Assembly (NCBI RefSeq): GCF_030704535.1
Contig: NC_081813.1
Span: 2,876,001 to 2,940,000 of the forward strand
DNA length: 64,000 nucleotides
Direction of reading: 5' to 3'
From: Vitis vinifera
Taxonomy: Eukaryota; Streptophyta; Magnoliopsida; Vitales; Vitaceae
Shown here: positions 50,001 to 59,600 of the stretch, piece after piece
Numbering within the stretch: the stretch's first letter is position 1
Layout: the number at the start of each line of letters is the position of its first letter
Notes under the pieces: generated by a model
Told to the model about the DNA's origin: nothing
Databases searched by the model: none
Seen by the model: only the letters and a program-made list of their open reading frames with translations
Made by a program: the position numbers and the translations under genes

Positions 50001-51257
50001 CAGGAACATGGAAGACTCCAGGAACAGAAAGATTAGAGGTTGAAACAAAACCTAGACTATTCCCATGCATGGTGGAACCATCAGCTATATGAATATTTAG
50101 AGGATGTGGTGCAGGGTCAAGTTTGGAGAATAGGGATGAGTGAGGTGTCATGTGATTGCAGCAGGCAGAATCAAAAAGCCAAGTTTGAGACTTACCAGGT
50201 AGAATAGATAAGGCAGTGGAAAGAGATGCATTACCAGCCATACGAACAGCCTGAGCTATGATCTCCTGTAGTTCAGTGGAGGAGAGGTTGATAGTAGATC
50301 CAGAAGACTTGGACTCAACTGAGGTGGAAGTCATTGGCGGAGTAGGCTCAATATTAGCAACAGCAGCAGTAGATTTGTTACGACGGTAACAAGTCTCAAT
50401 GGTGTGGCCAGGACGCTTGCAATAGTTGCAGAACTTTTTGTTGGTCTGCTTGCGACGATTGCTAGAGCCATAAGAATCACCTGATTGCTGGGGTTGCTCT
50501 ATGAGTGGAGTAGATGGAGTAATAGCCAAAACATTGAACTTATTCTGGGCTTGAAGGGTTGCAAGACGAGCTTCTTCTCTAACTAACTCATTTACAGCAG
50601 TATCAAGAGAGGGAGCAGGACTGTGATTGAGTAGCTGACCACGAATGGGCTCAAAGTCCTTGTGAAGTGACATCAAGAATTCATAGAGGCGAAATTCATC
50701 TCTAATGGAAGCATATTGCTGAGCATGTCCAAGTTGGATCAGAAAGGTCAATTTGGTCCCAAATAAAGCGAAGCTGATCATAATAGTCATTAATGGATTG
50801 CCCTGGTTCTTGCCTGAGTTGATGTAATTCAACCACTAACTGATATTTCAGGGATCCATGAGTAGTGGAGTACCTTTTGGCCAACATATCCCATGCAGAT
50901 TTTGCATCATTAAAGCTGCCCATTAGATTGGAAATAGAGGGAATGGAAGTGTTCCGAATCCATGTGAGGATCATGTGGTTATGACTATCCCATTCAATCA
51001 TGCGATTAAGAAAAACAACATCTCCTTCACTTGCTCCCTTGACAGGAATAGTCATTACACCAGTACAATAATGCCAGAGCATGCGACCCTTAAGAAAACT
51101 GCGCATAGCTTGAGACCAAGATAAGTAATTTTTATTTCCCTCCAATACAGTATTGATGGGGCGAGAAAGAAAAATATCATTTTTATCCATTTAGAGACAC
51201 AATATGCAAAAACAGACTGCAAAAGTGAAATCTACGCGAAAAACTGGGTAAGGAGAA

Positions 51258-51480
51258 CCTGGTCAACCCTGGTCAAAGTTAACGGTCAACGCTGGTCAAC
51301 AGTCAACGGTCAACGCTGGTCCACGTGTGGTCAACGGTCAACGATGTAAAGTCAACGGTCAACAGTCAACGCTGGTCAACGGATGACGTGGAGATGATGT
51401 CAGCTAGGGCTAACGTGGCACTGACGCGTCAGCAGTGGTGACATAGCTAGGGCTGACGTGGCAGAGAGAATGACGTACGA
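51258..51480 (-). promoter_or_regulatory. Cluster of W-box cores and TGACG motifs in copia leader
   Basis: On the plus strand GTCAA (reverse complement TTGAC, the WRKY W-box core) occurs 12 times between about 51261 and 51391, in an irregular GGTCAACG/CTGGTCAAC array. A G-box CACGTG is at 51322-51327. TGACG, the core of TGA/bZIP sites, follows four times between 51384 and 51476, once as the palindrome TGACGCGTCA. The cluster lies between primer site and gag. A regulatory role is inferred from motifs only. Confidence 0.5.
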
Positions 51481-51791
51481 GCTCCGATGGCGACGAGGTT
51501 TCCACGAATGTGTAGATCGACGCTGGACGATCTCAGTGGTACCGTCAAAATTGAAATCGGAGCAATATTCGCAGCGGTGATGCGAAAAACAGTGATCTTG
51601 TGCGGTGTGAAACTCCTGAAGGACGGTGGCTGCAGGTCCGGAACCCAAGGACAACGCCTGGATGACGTCGGAGGTTCAACGGCAAAAGGCTGCGGCGGCA
51701 GTTGTGATTGGCGGAAGCGTTAAAAAGAAAGGAAGTCACACTAATGAAGACAGACTGCTAAGAAAGGGTCAGAGCAGTGGCTCTGATACCA

Positions 51792-51951
51792 TGTTAGAAA
51801 TACTGAACAATTGTATTGTATTTCATGGGAGAAAGAATATACATCAGTGCCTTTATATAGGAGGCATATGTATGCGGTACAAGTAACCTAACTGGGCCTA
51901 AAGCCCATAACTTAATATACCCATATAATATACCCATAATATACATTAACA
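51792..51951 (-). repeat. 5' LTR of the RADA-inserted copia
   Basis: 160 bp, same ends as the left LTR. The primer site follows immediately on its inner side. The target duplication CGGAG follows at 51952. Confidence 0.95.
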
Positions 51952-52640
51952 CGGAGATTTTAGCTGGACTTGCAGTTGCTGTAATTATGGATGGATCTCG
52001 ATCTTTTCTCCTGGAAATTCAGGTGGTTCTTCGATTTTTTATTTCCTATAAACACAAATGGTCATTGCCAACTGAATGAGTCAAATGAAATTGTTTTCTA
52101 ATCCATATAGGAATGGTATTATGTTGAAGATAAACTTGCACTTTGCAATCAGATTAATGATCAATTTTTAATTGTTTTGGAAAATTCCGGTGTTCTTTGC
52201 TTGTCTGCAGATTAGTGATGCCAGAGTTAGATAATATAATTTCCTTTCTAGCAAATATGGCAAAAAATTTTGGTGCATATTGATGCTTTCAAAGTACCCT
52301 CAGTTCCACCACTATTATAAAAAATTCATTTACAGGCACCAAATTGCCAGTTAAGCTCTCATTGATTTAGACTGACAAATTGATGCATTTCTTTTCTTCA
52401 GGATTTGTTTGTGCAGAGAGAACAACATAATCATATTTAGAGGCCTTTTGGGCTTCAATATTTCTTCTGAACTTTTTGTAAGGGAAGAACTTGAGGATAG
52501 TAATACTTTTGTCTGTATTATATTACTGAATTTACGGTTATAAATTCTCTATGTAGGCGTTATGTCTATCTGGAATAATATTTGCAAGGCAAGTTAAAGG
52601 GGTTCCAGTTCCAGTGAGGAGAGCTGAAATGATTATTCCG

Positions 52641-53785
52641 GTGAGTAATTGTTTAAATATTTTACTATACCTTCTGCATTGATGCTAGGCGCTCCTTTTA
52701 TTTTTCTCTTTTCAGTTTAAATTCAACAAATTTCTGTAGATATCGGGGAATAATATAGCCATGCTGTTAAATTCTTTGGTATATTTGTTTCCTACTATTC
52801 TTCACAATCAGAATGCTCTCATCTTCTTTCCATAGATCTACAATTCCTCCTATGCATGTTGAATTTTCCTTAAGCTGGCTTGAGTTCATATCATGAGGTC
52901 AGGTGATGTCATTGTCACAAGAGAACCACAGGTTTCACAAGCTTCTACTTGAGAAGCATGTAATCACAATTTTGGAGCTGTGATTATTAGTAGAATAGGA
53001 GATTCCTTCATCCAAGGTGGGAGATAGAGTTTGAACGATTGCAAGGAGCCTAGTTTTGATGGCCGTAATGGCCTTGCCTCTCTCAGATGGCTCAAAAAGA
53101 GCCACCACTGTGACTCGGGTTGTAATGGCATAATTTGGCCTCCTGAATGGCTTGAAGGCGTGCAGATAGCCTAATGGGTGCCAAATAATGGGTGAAAGGT
53201 CCATGAGTGAGACAAAATAAAAGCCCATTGTCTCATAATATTAGTCCATAATGGCTATTCTAGGGTGAGTTCAAATGGCCTAAAAACCACAAATGAACCA
53301 AGATAAGCAACTATCAACGATCACACGGAGTAAACTCATTAATGGAAGGATTTCCAGAAAAAGTGGAACACCAGTTCTCTTCCTCTAGACAGGACAAGTG
53401 TCTGAAGAATCCTTCCGTTTAAAACAAGGGGCTTATGTTCTCACTCTCCAACACAGAGATGGAAGAAACAGAGGAAATGAAGCAGCAACACCATTAGTAG
53501 CTTTCCAGCAGTTTGTTTCAATGAAAAGGCCCTTTTTCAATATTGAACTTAATATTCAGAATATTATCTTCTTGTCTTTTCCTCAGAATTCCCAGCAGCC
53601 AAATAGAGGTTAACCCCATCTTCAATTAATTATTTCAGATTTTGTTTTCTTTTTTTCCATCTTGTTTCTTTTTTTTTTTTGGTTGAAATCTTTGAGGTGA
53701 CATTGTGTTTATTTGCAGCTGAAGATGCTTTTGTATTCCTTAAATATGATGTAATAACTGACCCTTTGATCTCTTTATCTGTTAG
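52641..53785. other. Large intron 11 of RADA copy 1
   Basis: 1,145-bp intron. Its first 200 bp resemble the start of the same intron in copy 2. About 52860-53620 is different, more GC-rich sequence with small frames on both strands (for example 52935-53228 minus). I do not recognise it; it may be an inserted element. Confidence 0.4.
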
Positions 53786-54135
53786 GTTCTCATGAAGCAA
53801 GCTGGTCTAAAGCTCCAAGAAAATGTAAATTAATATTTCCCCATTATTTAGCCTTTCGAATTTAGTAAGAATTATCAGTAAGGGCCATAAATACATTTTT
53901 AACATCGCTTCTTCCTGACCTTTCATATCTGTTATACCATTGATTCAACCAACTACCAAAGATGGTTACTACAGTTGTTTTAATCCCCTGCTCATGTCAT
54001 TGGTTATGCCCCTCAATTTAAAGTGGTTTCCTTTTCCCCTTTCTTATCACAGGGCATCTTTTTAAATGTTGTAAGTGGCGTGACACTGGCAGAGACTGCT
54101 GGGGATCTTGCTGTAGCAGCTGCCATTTGCAGCAG

Positions 54136-54410
54136 GCATGTGCTCTATCATTTAATTTCACATCATCTACTGTTATCAACTGGTTATAACCTCTATCTAC
54201 ATGCTAAATATAGGCTAATGTTATGTTTGTTCTCAATGTCTTTTCCCTTCTGCAGTTTTGAAGTTCGATAAATATTACATGGGGGTGTAACAAAATTCCC
54301 CTGCCCTGCTTTTCTTTTCTTTCATCTCTTCCTTCTTTAATCCCCTCCAATGATGAATTCACTACTTTTCTTTGTTGTATAAATCAATGAACAAACTTTG
54401 TTTTCTTCAG
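54136..54410 (+). other. GC-AG intron in RADA copy 1
   Basis: The exon ends ...TGCAGCAG and the intron begins GCATGT, while the acceptor TTCTTCAG is normal. No GT donor fits: the family sequence ICSSFLEFP is restored only by a cut after AGCAG. GC-AG introns are a known minor class. Copy 2 cannot be compared because this exon lies outside the window. Confidence 0.65.
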
Positions 54411-54988
54411 CTTCTTGGAGTTTCCTATTCCCAATGGCATTGCATTCATTGGAGAGATCGGCCTTGGTGGTGAGCTTCGCACGGTATGCATATTTTTCCT
54501 TGATCCTGAACTGATTTAAGAAGTGAGCTAGTTTTATAGTACCTTTCAATTGATTCCCTCACTGGTTTTTGGAAGCTTGTACACTGTTTTAGAGAATCAT
54601 ATAGTAAATAATGTTTTTAAAAGAGTGATTTTCATCAGTCCATGAAATACTCACAAACCGAGCTTATGAATTTGGTCTCCTGAAGCTTCGCTCTTTAGCA
54701 TAACTTGCATCACCTACGCATGTATTCATGTACTTTTCTGTGAGGCTGTGTTGATCACATATTAGACTGAAATGACTCATCAGCTCAATAAAGCCAAGCT
54801 CGGCCTTTGCCTGGCCAGTCTCACCAACCAAATTCACTACATGCTCAGTAAGCCTGATTCCCCCAAAACTCGAAGGAGGCTGAGTAAAGCTGAGCCTAAA
54901 CCTTTATTATGATTGAGCTGGGTAAAGCTCCATCAAACACAGCTTGTTTACAGCCTTCAATGGTATTCAACCCTCTTCCTTCCAAAAC

Positions 54989-55354
54989 TGTTGGACTCCG
55001 TGCAATGATTAATGGCAAAAAATAGAAAAACGAAAAAGAAGAACACAGAGATTTAACATGGTTCGGCTAATTGCTTACGTCCATAGGAACATGATTTTCA
55101 TTATGTTAAAATTAGGGTTACATAAAAAGGTATTTATACTAACCCTTAAAAATGAAATTCCAAAAATACCCTTGAACCGTACCACAAGGGCATTGCCCCG
55201 CACCCCCAACCTATCGTTCGCCCCACAACAAAAGAAGTACAAGTCTAAATGACAAATGCCGGAGCAAAGCAGAGTGGAATGGAGCGGAGCGACGGGATTT
55301 GCCCCTTTTTCTCCATATGTCTTTTCGCTCAAATATGAGCCACATACTACAACA
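54989..55354 (-). mobile_element. Solo LTR in intron 14 of RADA copy 1
   Basis: 366-bp element with ends TGTTGGACTCC...ACTACAACA and target duplication AAAAC on both sides (54984-54988 and 55355-55359). A minus-strand AGTATAAATACC box and the minus-strand end '...GGAGTCCAACA' suggest minus orientation. No internal region remains. Confidence 0.8.
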
Positions 55355-55674
55355 AAAACCGACATGAGAAATTGTATGCTTTATCCACATCACATTCATC
55401 GTTCGTGTTTTGATCATCTTAATGCTGCTTAATGCAGAAAATCTTTCGCCTTCGACGTATATATTTTTTTTGGAAAGAGACTGTTGGTGATCATTTTCAT
55501 CTTCTGCAGGTACCCAGAATAGAGAAAAGGGTGAACACAGTAGCGAAACTGGGATACAAAAAATGCGTAGTCCCAAAAGCTGCTGAAAAATCTCTACCAA
55601 CTCTTGAGGATATGAACATTGAGATTGTGGGCTGCAGGAATCTGAAAGAGGTTATCAGCTCAGTTTTTGTCTGA

Positions 55675-56607
55675 GGCTTAAAAGAAAAGCTGAAGATCAT
55701 TTTGACCTTTTTTGGTTACCTTTCTATCATATTCATATAATTTTATTTTTGGTACGATCAAAAGTGTAAAAATGTTAATTTAATCGCCTTTTGCCCTTAC
55801 TATGATAAATTATTTTGATTCCTCTTTTTTATCATTTAGGCCACATTTGCTTCTCGGAATTTTTTTTTTTTTAAATAAGAGGAAAAGAAAATAGAGAAAA
55901 AATAGAAGGAATGGAAAAGTGAAAGAAAAATAAAAAATAGGTTTAAAGTCAATAAATTTATTTTATATATTTATTATAATTTTTTTTAATTTTAACTCTT
56001 TAATATAAAAATTAAATAATTTAAAAATATATAAGTTTTTAATTAATTTTAATCATATTTGATTTTCATTAATATGCGTCATAGTATAATTAAATACGAA
56101 AAATTTATTTTTCTTAACATTTTTGTTTTCTCTTTGAATATTTTTATGGCAATTTCTCAACAAAATTAAAAATAAATTTGTTATTTTTAAAATTTGATAA
56201 TTATTTTGACCCATGTTTATGTTTTCAAATAACTCATTGGTAATTGATATCAAAATATAATGAATAACACCTATTTATGTTTATAAAAAAAATAATTTTT
56301 TTTAAAATATATTATAAATACTTGAAATAATTAAGGTCATTTATGTTTAAAATAAATTATTTTTTATATTTTTATCTTGAAAAATAATTTATTTTTAAAA
56401 TAAATATTTTTTTGTTGTTTTATGTAATTTAAAAAAGAGTTATTTTTATAAAAAAATAATAAAGATGTTTTTCTCAGGAAAAAAAAAAAAGGAGGAACTT
56501 TTAATCAAATAACCATTAATTTTAAAAACAATGTTCCTCGTCCCTCCCTTCCCGGGTTTTTTCATACTTTCAACTGAAGCCCTAGAAAAACCCCTCTCTC
56601 CTGTCTC
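55675..56607. other. Intergenic: 3' flank of RADA copy 1 and promoter of copy 2
   Basis: RADA 3' UTR up to about 55830, then a reverse-oriented copy of the AT-rich MITE-like family (about 55835-56140), then A/T-rich sequence. Homology to copy 1 begins only near 56530. The promoter of copy 2 must therefore lie in, or have formed from, this stretch. Confidence 0.5.
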
Positions 56608-59600
56608 ATGCAAATCTCAGATATGCGAGCTCTCAGAACATTCTACACCCAAAAACACCTTTTCAATCCAAAAAAACACATACCCATTTCTCTCTCTCCT
56701 CTCATCTCCTTCCAATCTCTCCAAAACCCTAAATTTTCCCGCCATTTCCGTTGCACCAACCACCGCCGCAGCGAAGAATCAACGAGCCTTGACGCCGATT
56801 CTCCGAGTATCGGGATCGGTTCAAGTTCACCTGATACAGAAACCAATTCAAGCAGACGTAGAACTTGGACCGTGTTCAATACGGAAGGCAGTCAGTACAG
56901 TGACCGACAAGAATCTGGGTCGAGAAGTGGAGCTGAAAGGAGCGAGGTTTCGGTAAATAAGGGTTTTGGGAGTGTGGAGAAGGCGAGATTCGGTGGTAGG
57001 TATGGGCTAGCTTCGAGCGATGGCGGTGTTGTGAGGGGTAGGAAGAAGGGGAAGAGCAAGGTTTGCTGGGTGTGTTCGGACTGTGGGTATTCGGATGGGC
57101 AGTGGTGGGGGGCGTGTAGGGAGTGCAACAAAGTGGGTACAATGAAGCAGTTTTCAGCAGGGGAAAGCGGCAATGGTGGCTCGAGGGTGAGCGGGTTCGA
57201 GGTGTCAGATAATGTGGTTCGATCGTGGTTACCCCAGCAGCCCACTGAGGTGCAACCTTTGAGATTGACGGATGTGAACCGGGGGATTAATCAGATGAAT
57301 TGGAGGATTCCCTTGTGAGTTCTTCCTCTTTTGGTTTTTAATTTGGTGCCTTAAGTTTAGTTGCTGAGGAGACGGATAAAAAGAAAAGAGAAGAAAATAA
57401 GATTTTGAGTGTTAGGATTTTATTTATTTTGGTTTTGTTGATGTGGAAAGCTGACCCAGCTAATGCAGATGGCTGTATTAGATTTCGTCAAATGAATATA
57501 TTTCATTTTCTGTGTTCTCAAGTAATGGAACCTGTAAGATTCAAAGATTTTTAGTCTCTTTTTGCAAAGAAACCAGATGAAGGATTAGGTTTAGTTGTTT
57601 TTAATATCTATGGGAATTCTTGTTTGTTTGGAAACTATCTATGGCTTGAGTAAAAATCAATTAGGAACAAAATTTGGGGGATGAAAATGGCATATAAACA
57701 ACAGAGTAACCGAGGGAACTGCCTATCACTCACTGAATGATTGCAGCTAAGTTGTCTCCACAAAGAAATCAGTTTTACTGAAGTGTTTCATCATTGACAA
57801 TCAAATTGTTGGTCATTTTTTCACATCATCTTTCCTCTGATGCTGTGCAGAAAGTTAATATTAGTTTGTTTGATATCAGGCATGGGCCCTTTGGATATGA
57901 AGTTGCTAGGGTTCTTGGTGGTGGTCTTGTACCAGGTTGGTCCTGTTTTTCTAGTTATACTATATGTGTTGATGTATGTCTGATTTTTCATATAAATTTT
58001 ACTATTGAATGATTTTCATGTAGTTTGGACACTTTTGGGCTGTTTATGTGTGAAAACCATGCTGCATGCTGTATATAAATCATCCTATGCTTAAAAAAAT
58101 ATTTGGCTATAATGCCTCTGCCCAAGTATTAGAAATCCTACTCTGCTATTCTAGTATGCTGAATAGTTCAAAACTTATTTTAAATGTGGATCTTTCTGGG
58201 TTTGTAGGTTCTTTGGTTTTGGTTGGGGGTGATCCTGGTGCTGGCAAGAGTACACTGTTGTTACAGGTAAAATATAGATTTTATATTTTTATTCAATTGT
58301 AATCCTCTCCTCTGTATTAATTCTCTGTTGTTACCAAATCTTAATTTGAACTGGAAGATTGCTGCAATAATAGCTGAAGGGCATGATATTGGTGGATCAA
58401 GTCCAGTTGTGTATGTATCTGGTGAAGAGGTTAGCGTTTCTTGTGCCAGATACTTGTTCATAAAGCTATGCTTTCTTCATATCCTCGTTGACCTGCCATC
58501 TAATTTTTGTTTGTCATCTTATTTTATGTCATTGTTTGTTTCTTATGCTCTATTTGAATCTCTGAAACTAGTAGGGAGAAAAAAAAATGGAAGGAATCTC
58601 AAATTCTCTTGTTTAGTTTGCCATGAAAATTACACAGGAAAATAAATTATAATGAATATTATTTGAAGACATATATTTTCAAATTCTTCATACTTCCAAT
58701 AAAGAAACAAATTTGGGGAGATATGAGGGAAAAAATTTGCTGAACTTGAATTTATTTTTTCATCTTCCTTCATATTTTCTGTCTCCTTTTTCCTCCTTAT
58801 TTTCTTTTCCTCATCCTCTCCTTAACTTTTCACGATCCTAATGAAGCTTTGTAGTAAGGGCCATTGAGCAGCACATGACAATGAAAAGTTTTCATTCTTT
58901 AATGGCATTTGAAACTTTTCTATGATTTTGTTCCTTTATTATTTCAATTGTGAATGTTTTCAATAATACTTACTAAGTGATTTTAGGACATGAAGAATGT
59001 TGAGGGGTTTGGAGTTTTTCATGATGCCTTTATTTTATGAAATTACTTCAATGTGTTTTTTTCCTGATTAACAATTTGGAGGTTTTGGCGACAACTCCAT
59101 TTTATACAAGGAGTATGGCTATAGATATTTTGAAATATAAATTAGTTTTATTTTTCATTTTTAGTAATTTGTCATGTAAACAACCATAAATCTTTAACTT
59201 AACATGCAATCAAATCACCTTGTCATCTTCTCCATGGCAGAGTGTCGAACAAATTGGAAATAGAGCTGACCGCATGAGGATTGACACAGAAGAGCTTTTC
59301 TTATATTCAAGTACTGATATTGAGGTACATGGTTGTGGAAATATGCTAATTTTTCTCTCCTTTTTTCTTTTTGGTTTATATTTGTGATATTGCTTATGGA
59401 GCCTAATATGATTGATGTTTTTTCTTTCTTTTAGGACATATTGGGACAAGTTCATCTTCTTTCCCCCAGGGCTCTAGTTGTTGATTCCATTCAAACTGTA
59501 TATTTGAAAGGAGTCATCGGAAGTGCAGGAGGTCTCTCTCAGGTCAAGTTTTATAAACTCTTTACCACTTATTTAAAGTGGGAAATCAGATTAGCTCAGG

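Larger units (their letters stand above)
46924..51951 (-). mobile_element. Ty1/copia retrotransposon inserted in exon 10 of RADA copy 1
   Basis: The element is 5,028 bp, in antisense orientation to RADA, with 160-bp LTRs and target duplication CGGAG (46919-46923 and 51952-51956). Reading leftward: 5' LTR; primer site TGGTATCAGAGCC (about 51779-51791); a leader of about 590 bp; gag with a CCHC knuckle (about 50.4-51.2 kb); protease (about 50.2 kb); integrase (about 48.7-49.8 kb); reverse transcriptase with YVDD (about 47.9-48.6 kb); RNase H (about 47.1-47.8 kb); a tract of Gs next to the 3' LTR. Order and short LTRs suggest the Ale/Retrofit type (inference). All parts are present, but the coding region carries about three breaks. 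LTRs differ at one site, which with usual plant rates means well under a million years. Confidence 0.95.
41029..55674 (+). pseudogene. RADA: RADA copy 1 (organellar RadA-type ATPase), disrupted
   Basis: RADA is a RecA-fold ATPase for recombination and branch migration in plant organelles. Exons: 41029-41734 (transit peptide, zinc finger WVCSDCG...GACREC), 42322-42377, 42624-42682 (Walker [11 protein letters not shown]), 42776-42844, 43695-43778, 43888-43995 (Walker B LVVDS), 44447-44509, 45264-45344, 46335-46400 (RadA motif KNRFG), 46834-46923 joined to 51957-52022, 52557-52640, 53786-53824, 54053-54135 (GC donor), 54411-54483 and 55510-55674 (Lon-like C-terminal domain). Two lesions are clear against copy 2. 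One base is missing near 41444 (GATGGGG against GATGGCGG), which ends the frame at 41454 before the zinc finger. A copia element sits in exon 10. Exon 11 is 6 nt longer and diverged. The other exons remain open, so loss of function is recent. Confidence 0.9.

Noticed and set aside
51487-51886. Small plus-strand frames in the copia leader and LTR
   Set aside because: Antisense to the element, crossing primer site and LTR, with no domain.
52935-53613. Frames in intron 11 of RADA copy 1
   Set aside because: No recognised domain or splice pattern; probably repeat-derived intron sequence.
56876-57245. Minus-strand frames opposite RADA exon 1
   Set aside because: They mirror the real zinc-finger exon and occur in the same way in copy 1, as expected for shadows of a conserved coding exon.
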